IMG/VR virus record: IMGVR_UViG_3300030107_001485
Location: 1 to 29,124 of that record
Direction: 5' to 3' (one strand)
Length of the DNA: 29,124 bases
From: a virus
Shown here: in pieces, positions 22,954 through 29,103 of the stretch
How positions within the stretch are numbered: the first letter of the stretch is position 1
How the letters are laid out: each line of letters starts with the position of its first letter
The notes under the pieces: generated by a model
The model's input: only the letters and a program-made list of their open reading frames with translations
The model's database searches: none
Told to the model about the DNA's origin: nothing
Made by a program: the position numbers and the translations under genes

Positions 22954-23793
22954 CTATTGTTCAAATAAACCAACTTGATTTGCTGGTTCGTAATTTATTA
23001 TTAAGTATTCCTTACGTTCCTTTTCTTTAGCTGCGTGAGTTGCGCCTGCATATTTAAGGTCTATAGTTCTTACATCATAATCCTTATATAGTTCTGCAAC
23101 TCTTTCTTCATGGTCATAACTAATCATGAATTTTCCACCGCTTTCGTGTATCTTATCTACTTTTTCTTTCAATCTTAAATGGTCGTCAGCATTAAAATTG
23201 TGTTGATAATACTTATTACCTTTTTCATGAGCAACGAAATATGGTGGGTCTAGATACCAAAAGTCTCCCACTCTTGGGTTGTATCTATCTACTAGTTCAG
23301 CAAAGTCTAGGTTCTCTATTGTACTACCTCCTAGTTTTTCTCTTGAGTATTTAAACTCTTCTTCCCAGTTTTTATTCCAATCTTTTATCATAGACATAGG
23401 TGTATGAATTAATTTGTTAAAGCTGTGACGAATACAATAGAAATACTTGGCGGCTCTTAAAGGGTCGGGTATCTCTATCTCTCTTTTTTCTTGCACCTCA
23501 ACCTTAAAATCTAAGAATAATTTTCTAGATTTGGGAAGCCAATTTAGAGTATCTACCAATTCATCAAGCTTATATATCACACACATATATAAATTGACAA
23601 TGTTGTTATCTTTATCATTTAGTACGTTCCATTCTGCTTTATTCTTTCTGAAGAACATTGACAAACCTCCAGAGAATACTTCAAAATACCTATCATGTGG
23701 GGGTATGAGAGGAACAAATCTTTTGCTCAACTCATACTTCCCACCATAATAAGGTATCACGATTGGACAGTCGTACCAATCAAGCGACGGCAA
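22954..23793 (-). CDS. dam: D12-class DNA adenine methylase (Dam family), 279 aa
   Basis: A DNA N6-adenine methyltransferase of the D12/Dam class. The SAM-binding motif region is IPYYGGKYEL (start of the conserved domain) with FEVFSGGLSMFF. A catalytic DPPY is in WYLDPPYF, and the C-terminus has the usual KEYLIINY. Two starts are possible. TTG 23793 has SD AAAGAGG 6 nt away and overlaps the upstream gene by 14 nt; I prefer it. TTG 23847 would add 18 residues (297 aa) and overlap by 68 nt. Dam enzymes of this class often modify GATC, but specificity cannot be read here. GATC is nearly absent from this window, which is odd for a self-protecting GATC methylase. Confidence 0.88.
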   Translation of the reverse strand: MPSLDWYDCPIVIPYYGGKYELSKRFVPLIPPHDRYFEVFSGGLSMFFRKNKAEWNVLNDKDNNIVNLYMCVIYKLDELVDTLNWLPKSRKLFLDFKVEVQEKREIEIPDPLRAAKYFYCIRHSFNKLIHTPMSMIKDWNKNWEEEFKYSREKLGGSTIENLDFAELVDRYNPRVGDFWYLDPPYFVAHEKGNKYYQHNFNADDHLRLKEKVDKIHESGGKFMISYDHEERVAELYKDYDVRTIDLKYAGATHAAKEKERKEYLIINYEPANQVGLFEQ

Positions 23794-24559
23794 CCTTAGC
23801 CTCTTTGGAAGCCCAACGTTTAATTGTAGGATACAACTTACCTTCAATCGTATGTGTAGACTGGCTATCTCTATTCATGTGGTGACTTAATACGTTAGTA
23901 CCTACATTGAATAAATCCCAAAATGATTTAGGTTTATTTGCTATTAAAGCCTGAGTAACCATTTCATTTGCTTGAAGTGGAAACATCTTTAAGAAGTCAA
24001 CAATATGCTTGTCTTTGAAATCAGTATCTATTAAAACAGGGAACTCATCTTTCATAACAAGTTTTGTTTTCTCAACTGTTTCAGAAACAATATCACCTAT
24101 ATCATCTAATGATACATTTGCTTTGATATGTTTGTTCTTATACTTTGATACTACTACACCTATAACAGCTCCATTAGAACATATAAGTCTAAATGCACCT
24201 GCTATTATATTTACACCTAAAGAACCATCGTAACTATTCCCGATTACAATTTCGGGATTCATTTCATCATTCTTTCCTATCTTAACAAGGTTATTTGGAA
24301 AAGACCAACTTGTATGAAGTTTTTGTCCATTACCAAATACCCTCACTTCTTTAATCTTTCCGCCATTCGCTTTGATAAGTGGTTCCGCAGTCTTTAAAAG
24401 TGTTTCATTCTTAACCAATTTATAATCATTGGTCATACAACTGAGTATTTCATTTGTGTCTTCTCTTATAATGAATTTATATCCAGTTTCTAATCCATGC
24501 TTACTATAGTTTTCTATAGCTGGCACTTCTCTTACTGGAAACATTGCATTTTGTAACAT
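23780..24559 (-). CDS. DUF932-like phage protein, 259 aa
   Basis: A 259-residue protein resembling the DUF932 family of phage and plasmid proteins. The signature region is GNSYDGSLGVNIIAGAFRLICSNG, cited here in pieces: NSYDGS, then GAFRL.CSNG at about 122-131. In the family this reads NS.DGS...G.FR.VC.NGL. Function is unknown; these proteins often sit in replication/recombination blocks. The N-terminal part has KFIIREDTNEILSCMTNDYK. The start ATG 24559 has GGAGAG inside the end of the preceding membrane-protein gene, so translation is likely coupled. Confidence 0.75.
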   Translation of the reverse strand: MLQNAMFPVREVPAIENYSKHGLETGYKFIIREDTNEILSCMTNDYKLVKNETLLKTAEPLIKANGGKIKEVRVFGNGQKLHTSWSFPNNLVKIGKNDEMNPEIVIGNSYDGSLGVNIIAGAFRLICSNGAVIGVVVSKYKNKHIKANVSLDDIGDIVSETVEKTKLVMKDEFPVLIDTDFKDKHIVDFLKMFPLQANEMVTQALIANKPKSFWDLFNVGTNVLSHHMNRDSQSTHTIEGKLYPTIKRWASKEAKVAVA

Positions 24560-24703
24560 TTATCTCTCCTTTTCTATTATTTCTTTTATCCATTTATTGA
24601 CCATAGATACAATCATTGCTATCATGAAAATACTTACAGCCCAAACACATATGCCAATTCCTAGTATTAAGAAATTGGCTATCCACTCTGCTATGTCAAA
24701 CAT
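24560..24703 (-). CDS. Small membrane protein, 47 aa
   Basis: A 47-residue frame from ATG 24703 to TAA at 24560-24562. The sequence begins MFDIAEWIANFLILGIGICV and continues as one long hydrophobic span (about residues 8-35) with a basic and acidic tail (NKWIKEIIEKER). SD AGAGGA lies upstream, overlapping the end of the zinc-ribbon gene. It fills an otherwise empty interval exactly and its own end carries the SD for the DUF932 gene. It is a single-pass (or re-entrant) membrane protein of unknown role, unusual inside a replication block; it could anchor replication proteins or affect the host envelope. Confidence 0.6.
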   Translation of the reverse strand: MFDIAEWIANFLILGIGICVWAVSIFMIAMIVSMVNKWIKEIIEKER

Positions 24704-24705
24704 AA

Positions 24706-25086
24706 TCATTCCTCTTCTCCTTTGTAAACAGGTGGGACTGAACCCAACCGTTTTCTCTCGTTTTCTTTTATTGCCTTAATGTTCTTCCCTCTATTCAGAG
24801 CAATAGTTCTTAGATAAGGGAATCCTTTTCCATTTAGATACCATTTACCTTGATAGTATTGCTCTATTGCATACTCCATTACGTTATCATCCACATCTTT
24901 CGTTCCAACTAAGAATTGATAATAGTTGAAGTGAGTTTCTGAGGGAACCTCTCTCATTATAATGGTTGCAATCTTTGTTAATAGTGTCCCAGTTCTCTTG
25001 CTCTTTGACTTGAGAATCTTATTCATCTGAACTGCATAGTTCTTACTCCCCTTCAGATTGTAGCCGCAAGCTGGACACTTGTTCAT
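24706..25086 (-). CDS. Hypothetical protein with N-terminal CPxCG, 126 aa
   Basis: A 126-residue protein that begins MNKCPACGYNLKG, a zinc-ribbon-type CPxCG knuckle, but only one Cys pair is present, so a full zinc ribbon would need a partner. The C-terminal part has aromatic helices: HFNYYQFLVG, AIEQYYQGKWYLNGKGFPYL, then RTIALNRGKNIKAIKENERK. This C-terminal pattern, YYQGKW...GFPYL..I, is reminiscent of phage replication-initiation or helicase-loading proteins, but the link is weak. The ATG has a GGAGGTAGAGG SD. It overlaps the upstream gene by 44 nt. Confidence 0.6.
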   Translation of the reverse strand: MNKCPACGYNLKGSKNYAVQMNKILKSKSKRTGTLLTKIATIIMREVPSETHFNYYQFLVGTKDVDDNVMEYAIEQYYQGKWYLNGKGFPYLRTIALNRGKNIKAIKENERKRLGSVPPVYKGEEE

Positions 25087-25273
25087 CCTCTACCTCCTTC
25101 TGCATTTCATCATGAATTTCATTTAATTTATCATATGCAGGGTTATCTTTATTATTTCTCATTTGATTGTGAGCTTTTAAGAAGTCGTCAGCAAGTTCTA
25201 TTCCAACCTCTTCTATCAACTCTTTTCTATTGCCAGTTTCACACAAGTGGCTTATCCATGACATTTTTCCCAT
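25043..25273 (-). CDS. Hypothetical acidic protein, 76 aa
   Basis: A 76-residue acidic, mostly helical protein (MGKMSWISHLCETGNRKELI at the start; KLNEIHDEMQKEVEDEQ near the end). The start ATG 25273 follows GGAGAG. It overlaps the gene downstream by 44 nt, and the SD of that gene lies within its final codons. It overlaps the gene upstream by 35 nt. Unrecognised. The density of short overlapping frames here is typical of phage early regions. Confidence 0.55.
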   Translation of the reverse strand: MGKMSWISHLCETGNRKELIEEVGIELADDFLKAHNQMRNNKDNPAYDKLNEIHDEMQKEVEDEQVSSLRLQSEGE

Positions 25274-25505
25274 TTCTCTCTCCTTTGCATTTATCGCATT
25301 TTTCTTTTACTTTACCATATGAAGGAAAATCCTCATAATGGCGAATCTCTCTAGATTTTTTAGTGAAGTTGTTTATAATAATAATCTCCCAACATCTTCT
25401 ACATTCAATACAGTACTTAACTCTAGTATCTGCATTTTTAGCATCTTTAACTCTTCTTTGAAGAGCATTGGATGTTAGCACATCATTTAACTTCCTACCT
25501 CTCAT
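25239..25505 (-). CDS. Zinc-ribbon-like small protein, 88 aa
   Basis: An 88-residue basic protein with two Cys pairs: YCIECRRC (C32, C35, C38) and EKCDKCKG (C70, C73), spaced as in a zinc ribbon. The basic N-terminus (MRGRKLNDVLTSNALQRRVK) suggests nucleic-acid binding. This could be a small transcription or replication regulator; no family name is certain. The start ATG 25505 overlaps the upstream stop by 11 nt with a GAGAG before it. The last 35 nt overlap the next gene. Confidence 0.6.
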   Translation of the reverse strand: MRGRKLNDVLTSNALQRRVKDAKNADTRVKYCIECRRCWEIIIINNFTKKSREIRHYEDFPSYGKVKEKCDKCKGERNGKNVMDKPLV

Positions 25506-25755
25506 TTATTTCTCTCATTAGTTCTTCACCTTCTTGTATCTGAGCTTCATTAAATTCATCTGCGGTTGTAGGCTCTCCATCTTCTATCGAAAAGTAATTA
25601 TGTATTATTGTTCTTACTTTAGATAGTTTTGTTGTGTCAGATATTTCTTCCCAAGAAAGAACATCTAGTATATGCTCTAATGCCTTATTCTTATCATCTA
25701 ACATTTTTTCAATTTCTAAGACATGTCTATTTAATTCTTTTATCTGCTCTGTCAT
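25495..25755 (-). CDS. Hypothetical coiled-coil protein, 86 aa
   Basis: An 86-residue acidic protein. The N-terminal half is a coiled coil (MTEQIKELNRHVLEIEKMLD, then KNKALEHIL). The C-terminal half is Glu-rich (EDGEPTTADEFNEAQIQEGE). The ATG 25755 follows AGGAGAG. It has no catalytic or metal motif. It lies in the string of small early genes between SSB-like and DUF932 genes. Unrecognised. Confidence 0.55.
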   Translation of the reverse strand: MTEQIKELNRHVLEIEKMLDDKNKALEHILDVLSWEEISDTTKLSKVRTIIHNYFSIEDGEPTTADEFNEAQIQEGEELMREINER

Positions 25756-25756
25756 T

Positions 25757-26056
25757 TTACTCTCCTATTACTTTGACTTCAGTTGATTCTGACCATCTTT
25801 GGTCACCTAAATAAAAAGCTCTTTCATTTGTAGGGTGGTGGTCTGCTCTTAATACAATTACTTGAGTTGCGCAGCCAGTTTGCTCTACAACAATGGCTCT
25901 TAACCCTGAACTAGTATCGACTAATTCACCAACAGAAACATCCCTTAAGTATTTATAACCTTTAGCAGGCTTCCATTGAGGTTTATCAATCATCGCAGCT
26001 TTTGCAAGCTTGCGGGCTATTCCTATTTGCCTTTTCCTTTTCGTTTCTGGTTTCAA
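25757..26056 (-). CDS. Hypothetical basic protein, 99 aa (probable TTG start)
   Basis: A 99-residue frame starting at TTG 26056, preceded by AGGAGAGAAGGAAC, the only SD nearby. The alternative is ATG 25993 (residue 22), which forms a short overlap with the upstream stop but has no SD. The N-terminus from TTG is very basic (KPETKRKRQIGIARKLAKA). The rest looks like a small beta barrel: GELVDTSSGLRAIVVEQTG, QVIVLRADHH, AFYLGDQRW. This may be an SH3-like fold, by inference. With the TTG start it overlaps the upstream gene by 71 nt. Confidence 0.5.
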   Translation of the reverse strand: MKPETKRKRQIGIARKLAKAAMIDKPQWKPAKGYKYLRDVSVGELVDTSSGLRAIVVEQTGCATQVIVLRADHHPTNERAFYLGDQRWSESTEVKVIGE

Positions 26057-26240
26057 GTTCCTTCTCTCCTTTAATTATATCATCTTTTATTTTAACAAAA
26101 TCTTTTCTTATTCTTTCATACATTTTAGCATCATCCCACTGTGTGAAATGTTCAGCTGATTGTTGTGAATAAACTAGAGCGATTATAACCCACTCCATTT
26201 CAGATTTAGTTAATTTAATTAGTGCAGTTGATTCGTTCAT
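25986..26240 (-). CDS. Hypothetical protein, 84 aa
   Basis: An 84-residue, mostly helical, Lys/Glu-rich protein (LTKSEMEWVIIALVYSQQSA near the N-terminus, then KDFVKIKDDIIKGEKELETR) ending with ACKSCDD, a lone CxxC. The start ATG 26240 has a strong SD, AAGGAGAGATA. It is the first gene after the 140-nt gap and so probably begins a second transcript or a regulated segment of the leftward block. No family recognised. Confidence 0.6.
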   Translation of the reverse strand: MNESTALIKLTKSEMEWVIIALVYSQQSAEHFTQWDDAKMYERIRKDFVKIKDDIIKGEKELETRNEKEKANRNSPQACKSCDD

Positions 26241-26259
26241 TATCTCTCCTTAAAATTTT

Positions 26260-26327
26260 GAGGGTAGCCTTCTTGGGAGAACGAAGGGAGAGACGAGAGA
26301 GAGATTATATATTATCCAACTACCCTC
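26260..26327 (-). promoter_or_regulatory. Leader hairpin with pyrimidine tract ahead of 26240 gene
   Basis: On the - strand GAGGGTAG and CTACCCTC form a perfect 8-bp stem around a 52-nt loop, ending 11 nt before the SD AAGGAGAGATA. The loop holds a tract (26275-26304) that is 28 of 30 pyrimidines on the - strand and includes ATCTCTCT, nearly complementary to GGAGAGAT of the SD. A pseudoknot or alternative pairing could mask the ribosome site. TATAAT also lies in the loop but has no good -35. Confidence 0.4.
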
Positions 26328-26358
26328 GCCTCTAATTTACTCTATTGTATATTACAAT

Positions 26359-26373
26359 AAAAAACCCTTTTTT
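26359..26373 (-). terminator. Weak terminator-like hairpin after the SSB-like gene
   Basis: On the - strand, 8 nt after the SSB-like stop, AAAAAAGGGTTTTTT can fold as a 6-bp A-T stem and provides a U run. An adjacent perfect inverted repeat, TATTGTA/TACAATA with a 3-nt spacer (26343-26359), follows. Stem strength is low, so termination would be partial at best. Confidence 0.3.
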
Positions 26374-26380
26374 CTCTTAT

Positions 26381-27007
26381 TTAGAAGGGGACATCATCAT
26401 CCATCTCTTCTTGAGATAGGACATCTCCATCCTCCCACTTAGTAACAGTGTTGACTTTGAATGTAGCACGTTTCTCTTGTTGGTCTACTGGTAAATCACG
26501 AGTTTCTTTAGTGACATATTCTTGTCTCTTAGTTGTGACGTACACTGGTTGACCTACAACATCTTCATCTTCAATAAGAACTAACTTCTTTATTCCTTTG
26601 TCATCTTCACATTTAATGCCAAGATTCTCAAGCAAAGCAAAGTATCTTTGATTCTTACTAGCTGATGATGTATCCGTGAAGACAAAGAATCCATTATCAT
26701 ATAGAACTTTATCTTTTAGATGTGTACAACTGACCTCTTGTTGAGAACCTCCACCATTAAATACTGGTATCTTTTCTCCAGAGTTATCTCTTTTGTACTC
26801 ATATCCATCCATTTCCCATAGTTTCTGTTTAACATCTACTACTTCAGGCGCTACTTTGTATGTCATATTTACAACAATAGCCTCACCTGCTCTAGTTGCA
26901 ACTTCTTTAGTAGTTAAAGATGTTACATGAGCTGGGTAAGTACCTTCCTCAGTTGGAATCCATTGTTGTGAAGGGTCATATACTGCACCTTTTATTGTCT
27001 TAGCCAT
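26381..27007 (-). CDS. Single-stranded DNA-binding protein (SSB-like), 208 aa
   Basis: A 208-residue protein with a mixed beta N-terminal domain (VNMTYKVAPEVVDVKQKLWE and strands around LVLIEDEDVVGQPVYVTTKR) and an acidic C-terminal tail ending EEMDDDVPF. The tail is nearly identical to the protein-interaction tip of bacterial and phage SSBs (DDDIPF), which binds other replication and recombination proteins. The position directly downstream of the exonuclease and annealing genes supports an ssDNA-binding role. An OB fold cannot be proven by eye, so the family is inferred. The start has SD AGGAG. A short stretch AGEAIVVNMTYKV fits an OB strand. Confidence 0.7.
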   Translation of the reverse strand: MAKTIKGAVYDPSQQWIPTEEGTYPAHVTSLTTKEVATRAGEAIVVNMTYKVAPEVVDVKQKLWEMDGYEYKRDNSGEKIPVFNGGGSQQEVSCTHLKDKVLYDNGFFVFTDTSSASKNQRYFALLENLGIKCEDDKGIKKLVLIEDEDVVGQPVYVTTKRQEYVTKETRDLPVDQQEKRATFKVNTVTKWEDGDVLSQEEMDDDVPF

Positions 27008-27015
27008 TATTACTC

Positions 27016-27288
27016 CTATTTAGTGTTTTTAGTTGTTGTGTATTTGTCTAATAGTTTTTGATATTCAGCGGTGAACTCTTCCATTTTCTTTGATGGTTTA
27101 CATCCTTTAGCCCCTCTGAAATATAGACTTGGTTCAACGAATTTACCATCTGCAGTTTTCATAAATCGTTTGATTTTAGTTCTGTCTTTAGCAACTACGT
27201 TTAACTTTTCCATTTCAGCAAGAGCCTTCTTTGAAAGTACTCCGCTCTTTACGAGTTTCTCGGTATTCTCTTTTGAGATTTTACCCAT
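27016..27288 (-). CDS. Hypothetical basic protein, 90 aa
   Basis: A 90-residue, Lys-rich protein. The N-terminus is helical (SKENTEKLVKSGVLSKKALA). A central segment (KFVEPSLYFRGAKGCKPSKK) has one Cys and a Gly/Lys-rich turn, and a C-terminal helix follows. The start ATG 27288 follows AAGGAGAAC and overlaps the upstream gene by 8 nt. It lies in the recombination module between an 86-aa protein and the SSB-like protein. It could bind DNA because of its charge, but no motif proves this. Confidence 0.6.
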   Translation of the reverse strand: MGKISKENTEKLVKSGVLSKKALAEMEKLNVVAKDRTKIKRFMKTADGKFVEPSLYFRGAKGCKPSKKMEEFTAEYQKLLDKYTTTKNTK

Positions 27289-27541
27289 GTGTTTGTTCTC
27301 CTTCTCCCAAGTCCTCTGGTTGAGGTAGTGGGATTTCTTCTATTGTAAATGTATGAAATGACGGATTAACTGTTAAGGATGTATCCTCTTCAGTTTTAAA
27401 TACCATCATAGGTTTGCCATTCAGAAGCTTAGTTCCTTTATAAACTACTCTTCTAAATTCTTTTCCATCGTTAGTGCCTATTGTATAACACTCTTCTTCA
27501 GTTAGAAGAGCATCATCATAACTACTGTTCAGATTTCGCAT
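27281..27541 (-). CDS. Hypothetical small beta-rich protein, 86 aa
   Basis: An 86-residue protein predicted by eye to be short beta strands: CYTIGTNDGKEFRRVVYKGT, LLNGKPMMVFKT, SLTVNPSFHTFTIEEI, then an acidic Pro-rich tail. The strand order with LNGKPMMVF and L.VNPSF resembles small-barrel (Sm/Hfq or SH3-like) folds, but this is weak inference. The start ATG 27541 overlaps the end of the Rad52-like gene by 20 nt, with AAGGAAAAA upstream. Likely part of the same recombination operon. Confidence 0.55.
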   Translation of the reverse strand: MRNLNSSYDDALLTEEECYTIGTNDGKEFRRVVYKGTKLLNGKPMMVFKTEEDTSLTVNPSFHTFTIEEIPLPQPEDLGEGEQTHG

Positions 27542-28160
27542 TTAGTTTTTCCTTCTCTCTCTCTAGTTTTAATAGTGATGAATTGTAATTTGCAGTATTT
27601 ATTGCTTGTTCTTTGATTAAATCGTGTATCTGCTCTATTCTTTCTTCGCTTATATCTCCAGCTACTACAAGAATATCATTTGCTTGTTCATCAGTTAATG
27701 ATAAATCTTCAACCTGATTACGATATACATCATCTGCAATATTTAGGTACATATTAAATGCTTTCTTAATACAGTCTGTATTAGCAGCTTTAACATCATT
27801 GCCTATATCTACAAATTCATTAGTGCCACGTTTCTTTTGTATCCTATGTGCAGCTACCATATCAGCCTTTCTCCATAGTCCTTCATCATACCAAGTTAAG
27901 CGACCTTGTACAACATACGCTTCGCTTCCTAATACCTCAGTCTTTTCTATCGTCCAAGACCAGCCTGGAAATTCTTTATCTGCAACATCTCTCATGTAAG
28001 AGAATTCCACATAATCCAAACCCATCTTTTTCTTAATGAACGGCTTAGGTGTCTTTAGCCTAGATACTTTTTTATGCTTGTTAGTTATTGCCTTTCTTAC
28101 GGCATCGGTAGCCTGTAGCATTTGCTCGTCAACTACCATTACCTCATTCTTATTGCTCAT
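27522..28160 (-). CDS. Rad52-family-like single-strand annealing protein, 212 aa
   Basis: A 212-residue protein with features of the Rad52/22-type annealing proteins of phages: GLDYVEFSYMRDVADKEFPG near residues 47-66, an aromatic strand WSWTIEKTEV, AYVVQGRLTW, then the loop DIGNDVKAANTDCIKKAFNM (about 118-137). The D.KAA.TD..K.A pattern is the family hallmark. These proteins anneal complementary strands during phage recombination and repair. The C-terminal 70 residues are helical and polar. SD AGGAG precedes ATG 28160. Gene order (nuclease, annealing protein, SSB) matches phage recombination modules. Family assignment by motif only; Erf- or RecT-type would be alternatives. Confidence 0.68.
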   Translation of the reverse strand: MSNKNEVMVVDEQMLQATDAVRKAITNKHKKVSRLKTPKPFIKKKMGLDYVEFSYMRDVADKEFPGWSWTIEKTEVLGSEAYVVQGRLTWYDEGLWRKADMVAAHRIQKKRGTNEFVDIGNDVKAANTDCIKKAFNMYLNIADDVYRNQVEDLSLTDEQANDILVVAGDISEERIEQIHDLIKEQAINTANYNSSLLKLEREKEKLNAKSEQ

Positions 28161-28169
28161 TATTACTCC

Positions 28170-28946
28170 TTATCTTTTTTTATCTGCTAGTGTACTAGGA
28201 CAGATACTATAAAATTGACAATATCTACATTCCCAGTCTTGCATAGGAACACCATAAGATACTTGAGGTACAAGTTCATCTTCAAAAGACTTCCCCATAT
28301 CTTCTTTCATCTCATGTATTTCTATCCAATATTCCAAAGCTTTGTCTATCCACTCTGGAGACACTAGTTGTTCTCTCATTTGTGATGTATTTTTATTATA
28401 CCACAAGAGATACATATTAATTCTATCTGGACTATACTTATGTCTTACTCCCAAAGCATAAGTACCTAATTGAAGTTTGTAATTTAAATCAGAATTAGCA
28501 ACTCTATTCTGTTTTCTACCAAACTTAGTAGTCCACTTATAGGCAGCTGCAGTTTTTAAATCATAGAGATTGAATTCTTCCGTATCATTTATCTTATCAG
28601 TTATCATTTCACCTGCGTCAAATGTACCAGACACTTCTAACTGTTCTAATTTAATTTTCTCTTCAATATGAATACTCTTAGTGATTGGAGCATCTTTAGA
28701 TTGCATACCTGCTAATGTGTCTTGGTATGATGACAATGCTTTTTCAACATCACTATGTACTATAGTCCCAAGTCTTAGTATTCTATATGAACCACCATCT
28801 TTTTCATCAGTTGGATAATCATAGTATGAATACATTTGTTTCCTTAAACAACTGCCTGCAGATGATGCATGAAACACGTTCTTATCTCTCTCTTTGAGTG
28901 ATTCTTGCTGTTTAAGGTATGTGTTATATATTTGCTCTATATCCAT
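28170..28946 (-). CDS. PD-(D/E)XK exonuclease, Cas4/RecB-like with Fe-S cysteines, 258 aa
   Basis: A 258-residue nuclease of the PD-(D/E)XK superfamily, Cas4/RecB-like. Motifs: SSAGSCLRKQMYSYY (C33); RLGTIVHSDVE with H64; SGTFDAGEM with D110; YDLKTAA with D129 and K131; LQLGTYALG with Q159; and WECRYCQFYSIC with C240, C243 and C249. The C33 plus C240/C243/C249 arrangement is that of the [4Fe-4S] cluster in Cas4 and AddB-type nucleases. It likely resects DNA ends for annealing by the Rad52-like protein. No CRISPR or other cas genes are near, so a Cas4 role in adaptation is unlikely. It is the first gene of the leftward operon, with SD GGGAGAG. Confidence 0.85.
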   Translation of the reverse strand: MDIEQIYNTYLKQQESLKERDKNVFHASSAGSCLRKQMYSYYDYPTDEKDGGSYRILRLGTIVHSDVEKALSSYQDTLAGMQSKDAPITKSIHIEEKIKLEQLEVSGTFDAGEMITDKINDTEEFNLYDLKTAAAYKWTTKFGRKQNRVANSDLNYKLQLGTYALGVRHKYSPDRINMYLLWYNKNTSQMREQLVSPEWIDKALEYWIEIHEMKEDMGKSFEDELVPQVSYGVPMQDWECRYCQFYSICPSTLADKKR

Positions 28947-28970
28947 TTTTCTCTCCCAAAATGTATCGTA

Positions 28971-28999
28971 AATTTAATAATATCAAGGTTTACAGTCAA
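28971..28999 (-). promoter_or_regulatory. Sigma70-like promoter of the leftward replication block
   Basis: On the - strand TTGACT (28994-28999) and TAAATT (28971-28976) are separated by 17 nt. The -35 matches consensus in 5 of 6 and the -10 in 4 of 6. A start near 28964 would give an approximately 18-nt leader to ATG 28946 containing GGGAGAG. It directly precedes the first gene of the block. Confidence 0.55.
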
Positions 29000-29001
29000 T
29001 C

Positions 29002-29103
29002 GAAATATAGGAATGTGTAAGGCATTTCAGTCAGTTCCTTACCAAACTGGGCTCTGTAGATAAATCCAGTGACCAATGGACTGCAGTTCCACTCCTATAT
29101 TTC
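29002..29103 (+). ncRNA. Cloverleaf-like structured RNA candidate
   Basis: A perfect 11-bp stem, 29002-29012 with 29093-29103, closes an 80-nt region containing three hairpins: GTAAGG/CCTTAC (29017-29022/29037-29042, 14-nt loop), ACTGG/CCAGT (29046-29050/29066-29070, 15-nt loop) and TGGA/TCCA (29077-29080/29088-29091, 7-nt loop). CAGTC in the first loop is complementary to GACTG at the third hairpin, allowing a tertiary contact. It is not a tRNA: no T-loop consensus or normal arm lengths. The + strand is preferred because a terminator-like hairpin follows; the structure also folds on the - strand, upstream of the promoter. Rfam class not recognised. Confidence 0.45.

Noticed and set aside
28170-28946. 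CRISPR Cas4 adaptation gene
   Set aside because: No repeats, spacers or other cas genes are present; the neighbours are phage recombination genes.
29013-29063. 16-residue leader peptide frame (MCKAFQ...) inside the structured element
   Set aside because: AGGA is too close to the ATG to act as an SD and the frame is very short; chance is a sufficient explanation.
29002-29103. tRNA gene
   Set aside because: The cloverleaf shape is suggestive, but stem lengths (11, 6, 5, 4), loop sizes and the missing T-loop consensus do not fit a tRNA on either strand.
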